NCBI GenBank assembly: GCA_900768755.1
Contig: CAAGDV010000028.1
Span: forward strand, 1-46,675
Reading direction: 5' to 3'
From: Lachnospiraceae bacterium
GTDB lineage: Bacteria; Bacillota; Clostridia; Lachnospirales; Lachnospiraceae
Length of the DNA: 46,675 bases
The position numbers and the translations under genes are program-made. Under the pieces are notes generated by a model. It searched no databases. It saw nothing but the letters and a program-made list of their open reading frames with translations, and was not told the DNA's origin. This document shows, in pieces, positions 1 to 7,501 of the stretch (position 1 is the stretch's first letter; each line of letters opens with the position of its first letter).

Positions 1-1
1 G

Positions 2-250
2 GCGCATCAGAAATGGAGGACGGAGTATATGGTATGGGAAGCTAAGATATGGGATGAGAGGAAGGAAGCGAGGGAGGAAGGCAGAGCTGAGGGGCTTGCC
101 AGTGGAATAGCGGTAGGTCAGACGCAGGGCATTGAGTATTCTGCCAAGCGACTGCTTGCAAGCGGTATGAGCGCGGAGGAAGTGGCGCGTATACTGGAGA
201 TTGATGCAGACAGGGTGCGGGAACTTAGTCTGCCTGATGACGATAATTAA
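2..250 (+). CDS. C-terminal end of an Rpn-family (PD-(D/E)XK) nuclease/transposase, cut by the window edge
   Basis: The reading frame is open from the first bases of the window, so the methionine at 29 is internal rather than a start. The visible residues include WRTEYMVWEAKIWDERKEAR, followed by an E/R/G-rich helix and a final SGMSAEEVARILEI segment that looks like a small helix-turn-helix. This tail is typical of the Rpn recombination-promoting nuclease / PDDEXK transposase family, which is abundant in Lachnospiraceae. The nuclease core lies upstream of the window, so activity cannot be judged. A hairpin terminator follows at once. Family assignment is by tail resemblance only. Confidence 0.7.
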   Translation, partial: AHQKWRTEYMVWEAKIWDERKEAREEGRAEGLASGIAVGQTQGIEYSAKRLLASGMSAEEVARILEIDADRVRELSLPDDDN

Positions 251-279
251 TAGATACATTAAGTGATAATGCGAGATTT

Positions 280-310
280 GCCTCCTGCCATATTTGTGGC
301 GGGAGGCTTT
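280..310 (+). terminator. Rho-independent terminator after the Rpn-family gene
   Basis: A 10-bp stem (280-289 GCCTCCTGCC with 298-307 GGCGGGAGGC, one G-T wobble) closes an 8-nt loop and is followed by a short TTT run. It separates the Rpn tail from the next transcription unit. Confidence 0.65.
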
Positions 311-361
311 GCATTAGCTTAGGGGGTAGAATAAGTACTATATTTCGCCGTGATTTTTTTG

Positions 362-390
362 TTGCAAGAGACGACGGTTTAATGTAATAT
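362..390 (+). promoter_or_regulatory. Sigma-A-type promoter for the zinc-ribbon/Nudix/pyr operon
   Basis: TTGCAA at 362-367 and TAATAT at 385-390 are separated by 17 bp, 42 bp before the chosen start at 432. It is the only convincing promoter I see before pyrC, so the two small genes and pyrCFKD may share it. Confidence 0.55.
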
Positions 391-431
391 TGTAAATGGA
401 TAATTTTGTATTGTCATACGGAGGAATTGTT

Positions 432-887
432 ATGGACAAGGACAGAAGCCTCAGGAGAGAACTCAAATGGGAGACTAAACCCACGTTTTGCCGCGCGTGC
501 AGCGGAGAACTGCAGTACAAAAGTCATGGTGAGTATGAGTGCAAATCGTGTGGGGCAATTTTTCTTGATGATTACGGCAAAGTACGTAAATTTATAGAAG
601 TTAACGGACCGTCTCCGGCGGTAATTATTTCGGAGGAGACGGGAGTGTCAATTGATAAGATTAATGAACTTTTGAGGCAGGGCAGGGTGGAGATTCCGGA
701 GAACTCGGATATATTCATAAAATGCGAGAGCTGCGGTACCGATATAAGGTACGGCAAGTATTGTCCGACATGTGCGGCAAGGCTTTCAAAGACCTTAAAG
801 GGCGTGTATGAGGCCGGAGAGGTACCGAGAAAGAAGGACAACATGAACGGCTCAATGCATTTTTTCAACAAGGATAAAAAATACTAG
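432..887 (+). CDS. Double zinc-ribbon protein, flagellar-operon YvyF-like
   Basis: Predicted 151-residue cytoplasmic protein. Two cysteine knuckle pairs are visible: CRAC with CKSC near the N-terminus and CESC with CPTC in the C-terminal half. Between them lies a short helical segment (PAVIISEETGVSIDKINELL) that looks like a small helix-turn-helix. The layout resembles the YvyF/TIGR03826 group of flagellar-operon proteins, but no flagellar gene lies in this window. I chose the ATG at 432 because GGAGGA at 420-425 sits 6 nt before it; the longer frame from 396 would contain this site inside the gene. The next gene starts 23 nt downstream and is probably cotranscribed. The function is unknown. 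Confidence 0.65.
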   Translation: MDKDRSLRRELKWETKPTFCRACSGELQYKSHGEYECKSCGAIFLDDYGKVRKFIEVNGPSPAVIISEETGVSIDKINELLRQGRVEIPENSDIFIKCESCGTDIRYGKYCPTCAARLSKTLKGVYEAGEVPRKKDNMNGSMHFFNKDKKY

Positions 888-910
888 TATACAAAAGGGG
901 AGGTTTGAGT

Positions 911-1309
911 ATGGAGAAATACGGAATAAAGATTAAAGGAATAGTGAAATGCGGAGACAGATTTCTGATTGTCAAGAAGTGGTATGATGACAGAATCGAG
1001 GACCCGTACCAGTGGGAGTTTCTGGATACTGAACTGGTTGACGGTGAGACACCTGAGGCCACATGCTTAAGCTATGTGTATGAGAGCACCGGCATATATA
1101 CCTCAATATCAGCAATGCCTTATTCGTGGGTGTACAAGCTTGGCGACAATAGATATCTGGGCCTTGCTTTTTTGTGTGAGGTTGAGGATGAACTTGTCAT
1201 CCTTTCAGAGGACTTATACGATTATAAATGGGTTAAGGCCGACGAGATTCCCGAGTATATAAAGAATCGCGGAATGCTTGAGGATATGAGACAGGCAGGA
1301 GTAATCTAG
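911..1309 (+). CDS. Nudix-fold protein with a degenerate Nudix box
   Basis: Predicted 132-residue protein. The N-terminal strand GIVKCGDRFLIVKKW, the loop DPYQWEF and the later YKWVKADEIPEYI follow the layout of Nudix hydrolases. The expected Nudix box reads GETPEATCLSYVYESTGI: the outer glycines remain, but the central REUXEE core has become SYVYEST, so most metal-binding glutamates are gone. It is therefore more likely a nucleotide sensor or dead paralogue than a working pyrophosphatase. The strong site GGGGAGG at 897-903 supports the ATG at 911; a TTG at 905 is too close to it. The gene ends 16 nt before pyrC, so a link with pyrimidine nucleotides is possible but is inferred from position only. 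Confidence 0.65.
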   Translation: MEKYGIKIKGIVKCGDRFLIVKKWYDDRIEDPYQWEFLDTELVDGETPEATCLSYVYESTGIYTSISAMPYSWVYKLGDNRYLGLAFLCEVEDELVILSEDLYDYKWVKADEIPEYIKNRGMLEDMRQAGVI

Positions 1310-1325
1310 AACGAGGTAACCAGTT

Positions 1326-2606
1326 ATGGGAACACTATTTAAGGGCGGAAGAGTTTTGGACCCGGCATCCGGTAGAGAAGGAATATATGATGTTTTGGTT
1401 GAGGACGGCGTGATTAAGGAAGTTAATTCCGATATTGAGGCGTCAGACCACACAGTCATCGACATCACCGGATGCTTTATTATGCCGGGAATTATTGATT
1501 TGCACGTGCATCTGAGAGAACCGGGCTTTGAGTACAAAGAGACGATTAAGACCGCAACCATGGCGGCGGCAAAGGGCGGAGTCACCTCTGTTTTTGCAAT
1601 GCCGAACACCAGACCTGTTATAGACAGTGTTGAGCAGTATAACCGTGTTCAGGAGATTATTAAAAGGGATGCGGTTGTAAATGTGTATCAGCTGGCGTCT
1701 GTCACGCTCGGTCAGAGAGGCGAGGAGGTAACCGATATCAGGGCGCTTCGCGATGCGGGTGTGGTTGCCATAAGCGAGGACGGCAGAAGCGTTATGAATT
1801 CAGAAGTGTACCGGCGTGCCATGAGGCTTTCGGCGGAGTGCGGGATGCGTGTTTTTGCCCATTGTGAGGACATTAATCTTGTGGCGGGCGGAGCGATGAA
1901 CGACGGAGCGAGGGCACGCGAACTCGGTATAAAAGGAATAAGCAATGCCGTTGAAGATATAATAACTGCCAGGGATATTTTGCTGGCAGAAGAGACAGGA
2001 TGCAAGCTGCATCTGTGCCATTGCTCAACCGAGGCGAGCGTACGTATGGTTAAGGAAGCGAAGGCACGGGGAGTTAAGGTGAGCGCCGAGGTGTGCCCGC
2101 ATCATTTTACCCTGTGCGATGAGGACATTCCGGGCAATGACGCCGATTACAAGATGAATCCTCCTTTGAGGGGGCGTAAAGATATGGAAGCGCTTCGCAC
2201 AGGACTTTCGGAGGGAGTTATGGAGGCGATTTCTACCGACCATGCGCCGCATTCTGCCGAGGAGAAATCGCGCCCCATCGAGAAGGCGCCTTTTGGCATA
2301 ACGGGACTTGAGACGAGCCTTGCTCTGTCATATACCGAACTTGTGCTCCCGGGACTTCTCACGCCGATGCAGTTTGTGGAGAAAATGAGTTATAATCCTG
2401 CACGGATTGCAGGGATAGACCGTGGAACGCTTCGCATCGGAAGTGTTGCCGACATCACGGTGATGGACCCTGACAAAGAATGGGTTATCAACCGGGATGA
2501 TTTTGTATCAATGGGACATAACACGCCTTTTGACAACAGACGCGTCAAAGGTGAAGTACAATACACGATGGTCAGCGGCAAAATAGTATATCAAAAGGAG
2601 AGATAA
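1326..2606 (+). CDS. pyrC: Dihydroorotase
   Basis: Third step of de novo pyrimidine synthesis: cyclises N-carbamoyl-aspartate to dihydroorotate in the cytosol. The 426-residue length fits the class I amidohydrolase type. The metal-binding motif DLHVHLREPG is at about residue 58, followed by the conserved KGGVTSVFAMPNT. Further metal ligands are expected in the HCED and HLCHCS segments and in STDHAPHS near residue 304. A GAGGTAA site precedes the ATG at 1326. The pyrF start lies 2 nt after its last coding base, so the two are translated from one message. This copy looks intact and catalytically complete. Confidence 0.96.
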   Translation: MGTLFKGGRVLDPASGREGIYDVLVEDGVIKEVNSDIEASDHTVIDITGCFIMPGIIDLHVHLREPGFEYKETIKTATMAAAKGGVTSVFAMPNTRPVIDSVEQYNRVQEIIKRDAVVNVYQLASVTLGQRGEEVTDIRALRDAGVVAISEDGRSVMNSEVYRRAMRLSAECGMRVFAHCEDINLVAGGAMNDGARARELGIKGISNAVEDIITARDILLAEETGCKLHLCHCSTEASVRMVKEAKARGVKVSAEVCPHHFTLCDEDIPGNDADYKMNPPLRGRKDMEALRTGLSEGVMEAISTDHAPHSAEEKSRPIEKAPFGITGLETSLALSYTELVLPGLLTPMQFVEKMSYNPARIAGIDRGTLRIGSVADITVMDPDKEWVINRDDFVSMGHNTPFDNRRVKGEVQYTMVSGKIVYQKER

Positions 2607-2607
2607 C

Positions 2608-3525
2608 ATGATTGACACACTGATTGATAAGATTCAGAAGACTAACGCACCCGTTGTTGTGGGTCTTGACCCAATGCTTTCATATATTCCGAAGCATATC
2701 CTTGATAAGGCTTTCAAGGATTTCGGAGAGAACCTTGAAGGTACTTCGGAGGCAGTTTATCAGTATAATAAAGGAATTGTGGATGCAATTTATGATATTG
2801 TACCTGCAGTAAAACCTCAGATTGCCATGTATGAGCAGTTTGGCGTTCCGGGAATGGCGGCATTCAAGCGTACTATCGATTACTGTAAGGAAAAAGGACT
2901 TGTTGTAATCGGCGATGTAAAGAGGGGCGATATAGGCTCAACCTCGACCGCCTATGCCGTGGGACATCTGGGAAAGGTGCAGGTCGGAGCACATGCTGTT
3001 TCCGCCTTCGGCGAAGATTTTATAACCGTGAATCCGTATCTGGGAACTGACGGAATAAAGCCTTTCATCGATGTGTGCAACGAGGAGGACAAAGGTATGT
3101 TCATACTTGTCAAGACCTCCAATCCGTCAAGCGGCGAGTTTCAGGACAGACTTATTGACGGCAGACCGCTCTACGAGCATGTGGGCGAGCAGGTTGCAAA
3201 ATGGGGCAGCCTGTCAATGGGCAAAAAATACAGCAATATCGGCGCCGTTGTCGGTGCGACATATCCCGAACAGGGCAAAATTTTAAGAAAACTTATGCCG
3301 GACACCTTTATTCTTGTGCCGGGATACGGGGCACAGGGCGGAAAAGGAAAGGATCTTGTTGACTATTTTAACGAGGACGGTCTCGGAGCAATTGTAAACA
3401 GCTCAAGAGGAATAATCTGTGCCTACAAGCAGGAGCAGTATGCCCGTTTTGGTGAAGAAGGATATGCCGACGCTTCAAGGCAGGCAGCACTCGATATGAT
3501 TGAAGATATTAACTCTGCAAGATAG
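2608..3525 (+). CDS. pyrF: Orotidine 5'-phosphate decarboxylase (long type)
   Basis: Last step of UMP synthesis: decarboxylates OMP to UMP. At 305 residues it belongs to the longer OMP decarboxylase group rather than the 230-240-residue type of Bacillus. The catalytic Lys/Asp array is visible as GDVKRGDIGSTSTAYA near residue 107, with the phosphate-binding VPGYGAQGG near residue 237 and the closing NSSRGI segment. The start ATG is separated from the pyrC stop by a single base, with AAAGGAGAG inside the pyrC 3' end as its ribosome site. pyrK follows after 13 nt. Confidence 0.95.
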   Translation: MIDTLIDKIQKTNAPVVVGLDPMLSYIPKHILDKAFKDFGENLEGTSEAVYQYNKGIVDAIYDIVPAVKPQIAMYEQFGVPGMAAFKRTIDYCKEKGLVVIGDVKRGDIGSTSTAYAVGHLGKVQVGAHAVSAFGEDFITVNPYLGTDGIKPFIDVCNEEDKGMFILVKTSNPSSGEFQDRLIDGRPLYEHVGEQVAKWGSLSMGKKYSNIGAVVGATYPEQGKILRKLMPDTFILVPGYGAQGGKGKDLVDYFNEDGLGAIVNSSRGIICAYKQEQYARFGEEGYADASRQAALDMIEDINSAR

Positions 3526-3538
3526 AGAGGATATAATA

Positions 3539-4300
3539 ATGATTTTTGAAGAAAATGCAGTGGTGATAAGCCAGAAGGAGATATCCGACGGCATATTTGA
3601 CATGTGGATTGAGACAGCCAACATAGCCGAGAAATCCGTGCCGGGACAGTTTATTTCAGTATATACAAAGGACGCCTCAAGACTTTTGCCGCGCCCGATA
3701 AGCATATGCGAGACCGATGTCAGAAAACTTCGTATAGTGTACAGGGTATGCGGTGCCGGAACCTCACAATTCGCCGGATATCAGCCCGGGGACACAATCA
3801 GAATAACAGGACCGCTTGGCAATGGTTTCCCCATAAAGGACAACCGTAAAGCCATTCTTATCGGAGGCGGAATCGGAATTCCGCCGATGCTTGAGCTTTC
3901 CAAAAGAATTATTGCGGATAAAACCATTGTGCTCGGATACAGGAGCAATGATACTTTTCTTCTGAATGACCTTAAGGTATACGGGGATGTCTGTGTCGCG
4001 AGCGACGACGGAAGTGTCGGCACGCGCGGAACCGTAATAGATGCAATTAAAGCTGACAATATTACCGGTGATGTAATCTACGCCTGCGGACCGATGCCGA
4101 TGCTTCGCGCGGTAAAACAGTACGCTGAGGAAAATAACATTGAAGCATGGATTTCGCTTGAAGAGCGGATGGCGTGCGGAATCGGAGCCTGCCTCGCGTG
4201 TGTATGCCGTTCCGTGGAGAAGGACGAGCATTCTCAGGTGAATAACAAAAGAATATGCAAGGAAGGTCCGGTGTTTAATGCCCGGGAGGTGGATATCTGA
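3539..4300 (+). CDS. pyrK: Dihydroorotate dehydrogenase electron-transfer subunit
   Basis: PyrK couples the PyrD flavoprotein to NAD+ through FAD and a [2Fe-2S] cluster. The FAD-binding segment RLLPRPISIC and the nucleotide-binding GGGIGIPPMLELSKR are present. The C-terminal cluster motif MACGIGACLACVC, plus a last cysteine in RICKEGP, supplies four ligands. The 253-residue length is normal. The ATG at 3539 has GAGAGG at 3525-3530, 8 nt upstream; an upstream in-frame ATG at 3500 lies inside pyrF and is rejected. The stop overlaps the pyrD start (TGATG), which implies translational coupling of the two subunits. Confidence 0.95.
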   Translation: MIFEENAVVISQKEISDGIFDMWIETANIAEKSVPGQFISVYTKDASRLLPRPISICETDVRKLRIVYRVCGAGTSQFAGYQPGDTIRITGPLGNGFPIKDNRKAILIGGGIGIPPMLELSKRIIADKTIVLGYRSNDTFLLNDLKVYGDVCVASDDGSVGTRGTVIDAIKADNITGDVIYACGPMPMLRAVKQYAEENNIEAWISLEERMACGIGACLACVCRSVEKDEHSQVNNKRICKEGPVFNAREVDI

Positions 4301-5202
4301 TGAATACAAGCGTTAACCTTTGCGGAGTTACTTTAAAGAATCCCGTCATGACTGCATCGGGAACTTTCGGCTCGGGAATGGAGTATTCTGAGTTTGTTGA
4401 CCTGAACCGTCTCGGAGCCGTGGTTACGAAGGGTGTTGCAAATGTGCCGTGGCCCGGCAATCCTACGCCGCGTGTCGCAGAGACCTGTGGCGGAATGCTA
4501 AATGCCATAGGGCTTCAGAATCCGGGAATAGATGTTTTTGTCAAAAGAGACATTCCTTTTCTTAAGCAGTTTGATACCCGGATAATCGTAAATGTGTGCG
4601 GAAAAAGTGAAAGCGACTATCTTGAGGTGGTGGAGAGGCTTTCTTCTGAACCGGTGGATATGCTTGAAATCAACATTTCCTGCCCGAACGTGAAAGAGGG
4701 CGGAATTGCTTTTGGACAGAATGCCGCCAATATTGAGCACATTACCTCCGCAATCAAAAAGATTGCGCGTCAGCCTGTTATCATGAAGCTCAGTCCCAAT
4801 GTCACGGACATAACCGAGATGGCAAGAGCCGCGGAGGCGGGAGGAGCCGACGCAGTGTCGCTTATCAACACGATTACCGGAATGAAGATTGACATAAACA
4901 GGCAGACCTTTGCGCTTGCCAACAGGACGGGTGGACTTTCAGGCCCTGCAATCAAGCCTGTTGCCGTCAGAATGGTGTATCAGGTTAAGCAGGCAGTGTC
5001 GATTCCGATTATCGGAATGGGCGGAATAGCAACCGCAGAGGATGCACTGGAGTTCATTCTTGCAGGAGCGACAGCCGTATCGGTTGGCACCGCCAACTTC
5101 AACAATCCGCGGGCAACACTTGATGTCATTGAGGGAATCGAGAGATATATGCAGGCAAAAAATGTTTCCGACATCAATGACCTGATTGGAATTGTACATT
5201 GA
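4300..5202 (+). CDS. pyrD: Dihydroorotate dehydrogenase class 1B catalytic subunit
   Basis: Oxidises dihydroorotate to orotate using FMN, as a heterotetramer with PyrK. The 300-residue protein shows the conserved start VNLCGVTLKNPVMTASGTFG, the FMN/substrate segment NISCPNVKEGG with the cysteine characteristic of the 1B type, KLSPNVTDI with a conserved lysine, and the C-terminal phosphate-binding GMGGIATAEDALEF and GATAVSVGTA. GGGAGGT inside the end of pyrK serves as ribosome site. A hairpin after the gene and a new promoter before pyrE suggest that the pyrCFKD unit ends here. Confidence 0.95.
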   Translation: MNTSVNLCGVTLKNPVMTASGTFGSGMEYSEFVDLNRLGAVVTKGVANVPWPGNPTPRVAETCGGMLNAIGLQNPGIDVFVKRDIPFLKQFDTRIIVNVCGKSESDYLEVVERLSSEPVDMLEINISCPNVKEGGIAFGQNAANIEHITSAIKKIARQPVIMKLSPNVTDITEMARAAEAGGADAVSLINTITGMKIDINRQTFALANRTGGLSGPAIKPVAVRMVYQVKQAVSIPIIGMGGIATAEDALEFILAGATAVSVGTANFNNPRATLDVIEGIERYMQAKNVSDINDLIGIVH

Positions 5203-5208
5203 CAGATT

Positions 5209-5250
5209 GCCCATGTATCTGCATAAAAGCGGGTACATGGGTGTATTTGT
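5209..5250 (+). terminator. Weak terminator after pyrD
   Basis: CCCATGTA at 5210-5217 pairs with TACATGGG at 5234-5241 across a 16-nt loop. The T-tract is interrupted (GTATTTGTTT), so termination may be partial. Confidence 0.45.
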
Positions 5251-5290
5251 TTCAGGAACGTTATGCGGGTAAAAACCGGAATTGAAACAG

Positions 5291-5319
5291 TTGAAATACT
5301 TTGAATTTTATGCTAGTAT
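5291..5319 (+). promoter_or_regulatory. Extended -10 promoter for pyrE
   Basis: TTGAAA at 5291-5296 and TAGTAT at 5314-5319 are 17 bp apart, with TGC directly before the -10 as an extended element. The pyrE start follows about 29 nt downstream. Confidence 0.6.
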
Positions 5320-5347
5320 GAATGAGACACAGGAGGTTGATTGGCAT

Positions 5348-6028
5348 ATGGAACAGTATAAGGAACAGTTTATCGAGTTTATGGTGGATTGTAATGTATT
5401 GAAATTCGGAGATTTTGTCACCAAGAGTGGCAGAAAGACTCCTTTTTTTATTAATACAGGCTTCTACAGAACCGGCGGACAGTTAAAGAGGCTCGGAGAG
5501 TACTATGCAACTGCGATAAAGAAAAAATACGGAACGGACTTTGACGTGCTTTTCGGACCGGCATACAAGGGAATTCCGCTTTCTGTTGCGGCTACAATTG
5601 CAATGGAGGAAATGTACGGCGCGGATATTGCGTACTGCTCTAACAGAAAGGAAGTTAAGGACCACGGGGATACCGGAATATTGTTAGGCAGTCCGATTAA
5701 AGATGGCGATAAGGTGGTAATAATTGAGGATGTGACTACCGCGGGAACCTCAATAGGTGAGACGATTCCTATCATCAAGGCGCAGGGAGATGTTAAGGTT
5801 GTGGGTCTTGTTGTTTCGGTAGACAGAATGGAAAGAGGACAGGGAACCAAGAGTGCCCTTTCTGAGATAAAAGAGAATTACGGAATAGAGACGACTGCAA
5901 TCGTAACCATGGAAGAGGTCGTGGAGCATCTGTATAACAGACCTTACAAGGGACGCGTTATCATTGACGATGCTTTGAAGGCTTCCATTGATGCATATTA
6001 TGAACAATACGGTGTTAAGGAGGACTAA
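5348..6028 (+). CDS. pyrE: Orotate phosphoribosyltransferase
   Basis: Joins orotate and PRPP to form OMP, the step between PyrD and PyrF. The 226-residue protein carries the PRPP-binding loop VVIIEDVTTAGTSIGE and the N-terminal substrate loop GRKTPFFINTGFY. AGGAGG at 5331-5336 precedes the ATG at 5348; the longer open frame from 5282 overlaps the promoter and is rejected. With pyrC, F, K and D upstream, the window holds all of the UMP pathway except carbamoyl-phosphate synthetase and aspartate transcarbamoylase. The next small gene begins 5 nt after the stop. Confidence 0.94.
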   Translation: MEQYKEQFIEFMVDCNVLKFGDFVTKSGRKTPFFINTGFYRTGGQLKRLGEYYATAIKKKYGTDFDVLFGPAYKGIPLSVAATIAMEEMYGADIAYCSNRKEVKDHGDTGILLGSPIKDGDKVVIIEDVTTAGTSIGETIPIIKAQGDVKVVGLVVSVDRMERGQGTKSALSEIKENYGIETTAIVTMEEVVEHLYNRPYKGRVIIDDALKASIDAYYEQYGVKED

Positions 6029-6033
6029 TCTTA

Positions 6034-6186
6034 ATGAATGAGAAACTGTTTAAGCTTATTAAGGGGTCCGGAACTGCTGCCATGACAATAGGCATAGTGA
6101 CCATATGCATGGGAATAGCAACCGGAGTATTAATGATTGTGAACGGAGCCAAGTTACTTACCGCAAAGTCCGATACTCTTTTCTGA
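6034..6186 (+). CDS. Small membrane protein, 50 residues
   Basis: A 50-codon frame starts with ATG at 6034, ten nt after a strong AAGGAGG (6017-6023) inside the end of pyrE, and ends at TGA 6184-6186. The peptide begins MNEKLFKLIKGSG, then has a hydrophobic segment of about 22 residues (TIGIVTICMGIATGVLMIV) and a short polar tail NGAKLLTAKSDTLF. One membrane helix is predicted. The ribosome site, tight spacing between pyrE and the VanZ-like gene, and absence of competing frames support it as a real gene. No function can be assigned. Confidence 0.6.
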   Translation: MNEKLFKLIKGSGTAAMTIGIVTICMGIATGVLMIVNGAKLLTAKSDTLF

Positions 6187-6202
6187 GAGCGGAGGTGCTG
6201 TT

Positions 6203-6673
6203 TTGATAAAACAGAAGCGCGTGCGAAGAATAATCAGTATTACACTTTTTACCGTTTATCTGTGTGTGCTGATATATTTTCTCTTTTTTGCGGAGAATAT
6301 GGGACGTACCGGCGGCAGCGGCTACAGATATAATCTCGTACCATTCAAGGAGATTATGCGGTTTATCCGCGGTGCGCACAGCGTCGGCGCAAAAGCAGTG
6401 TGGATGAATATCGGCGGCAACATTGCCGCATTTGTCCCGTTCGGATTGTTTATTGCTCCGGTATTCGGAAGGAAGTTTTCACTGTGGCAGAAGGTGCTCA
6501 TGTCACTTGATTTTGCCATGATTGTTGAGACAATCCAGCTGGTTACCCGGGTTGGCTCATTTGATGTTGATGATTTGCTTCTGAATACATTGGGCGGGCT
6601 TTTGGGAGGCCTGATATATATGGCTTTTTCTGCAATTGAAAGGAAGAGAAACAATGGCAAAGCACAAGAATAA
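6203..6673 (+). CDS. VanZ-family membrane protein
   Basis: A 156-residue integral membrane protein with about four helices. The polar loop segment with YNLVPFKEIMRFI and the NIGGNIAAFVPFGLF and GSFDVDDLLLNTLGG motifs are the hallmark of the VanZ-like family. VanZ itself gives low-level teicoplanin resistance by an unknown mechanism; most chromosomal homologues have no known role, so resistance should not be inferred. Translation begins at TTG 6203 after GGAGGTG at 6191-6197. Its 3' end overlaps the next gene by 20 nt, indicating coupled expression. Confidence 0.85.
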   Translation: MIKQKRVRRIISITLFTVYLCVLIYFLFFAENMGRTGGSGYRYNLVPFKEIMRFIRGAHSVGAKAVWMNIGGNIAAFVPFGLFIAPVFGRKFSLWQKVLMSLDFAMIVETIQLVTRVGSFDVDDLLLNTLGGLLGGLIYMAFSAIERKRNNGKAQE

Positions 6674-6968
6674 ATTTTCCGACAGGCGTCACAGCGTCGG
6701 AGGGGTAATATCGACAGTCATGGCTGTTGCCTCTGTTGTAATGTTTGTCATGGCAGTGTACCGCTCATACGGGGCGAGAGGCGAAGGAGATTCCATGGTG
6801 GGGTCGTATGCTTTAAGCTCGATGATGTTTGCTTTTTTTGGCCTTGTTACCGGGCTTATGAGTTACAAAGAGCCTGACAGATACCACACATTCTCTTTCA
6901 TAGGCTCGCTGACCAGCGGAATAATGACGGTGTTAATGATTATGTTATACATTACAGGTTTATCCTGA
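6654..6968 (+). CDS. DUF6142-like small membrane protein
   Basis: A 104-residue protein with a basic N-terminus (MAKHKNKFSDRRHS) and three hydrophobic segments, near residues 16-36, 52-70 and 82-101. The pattern resembles the DUF6142 family of Lachnospiraceae; that name is from memory of the family's look. The ATG at 6654 has GGAAGAG just upstream within the end of the VanZ-like gene; the alternative start at 6636 lacks a site. It sits directly before purE with a 19-nt gap, so it may be cotranscribed with the purine genes. No function is known. Confidence 0.65.
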   Translation: MAKHKNKFSDRRHSVGGVISTVMAVASVVMFVMAVYRSYGARGEGDSMVGSYALSSMMFAFFGLVTGLMSYKEPDRYHTFSFIGSLTSGIMTVLMIMLYITGLS

Positions 6969-6987
6969 GAGAAAGGAAACTATTATT

Positions 6988-7500
6988 ATGGCAAAAGTTG
7001 GAATTGTTATGGGAAGCGATTCGGATCTGCCGGTTATGCAGAAGGCAGCTGAGATGCTTGAGAAATTCGGCATTGAGTATGAGATGACTATTATTTCAGC
7101 TCACCGTATGCCGGACGTATTTTTTGATTATGCAAAGAGTGCAGAGGAGAAGGGCTTTAAGGTTATCATTGCCGGAGCCGGTGGGGCGGCGCATCTTCCG
7201 GGAATGTGTGCGGCGATTTTTCCGATGCCCGTAATAGGAATTCCCATTCATACAAAGGCTTTGGGGGGCGTCGATTCGCTTTACTCAATTGTGCAGATGC
7301 CGAGCGGAATCCCCGTTGCCACGGTCGCAATAGACGGCGGAGCCAATGCGGGAATCCTTGCTGCAAAGATTCTTGCCACATCTGATGAGAGAATTCTGAA
7401 TGCATTGAAAGAATATAAAGATGAGCTCAAATCGGGCGTTATGAAGAAAAAAGAACGCATTGAGCAGGTCGGATACAAAAAATACATGGAGGACAAATAA
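6988..7500 (+). CDS. purE: N5-carboxyaminoimidazole ribonucleotide mutase
   Basis: Converts N5-CAIR to CAIR in de novo purine synthesis (class I PurE, working with PurK) or, in class II enzymes, AIR plus CO2 to CAIR. The 170-residue protein has the conserved GSDSDLPV, SAHRMPD with the catalytic histidine, and GAGGAAHLPGM. No purK is present in this window. A GAAAGGA site precedes the ATG. purM starts 2 nt after the stop, so purE, M, N and D form one tight operon. Confidence 0.94.
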   Translation: MAKVGIVMGSDSDLPVMQKAAEMLEKFGIEYEMTIISAHRMPDVFFDYAKSAEEKGFKVIIAGAGGAAHLPGMCAAIFPMPVIGIPIHTKALGGVDSLYSIVQMPSGIPVATVAIDGGANAGILAAKILATSDERILNALKEYKDELKSGVMKKKERIEQVGYKKYMEDK

Positions 7501-7501
7501 G

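Noticed and set aside
6203..6673. Glycopeptide resistance from the VanZ-like gene
   Set aside because: No other van genes are nearby and most VanZ-like proteins have no shown resistance role.
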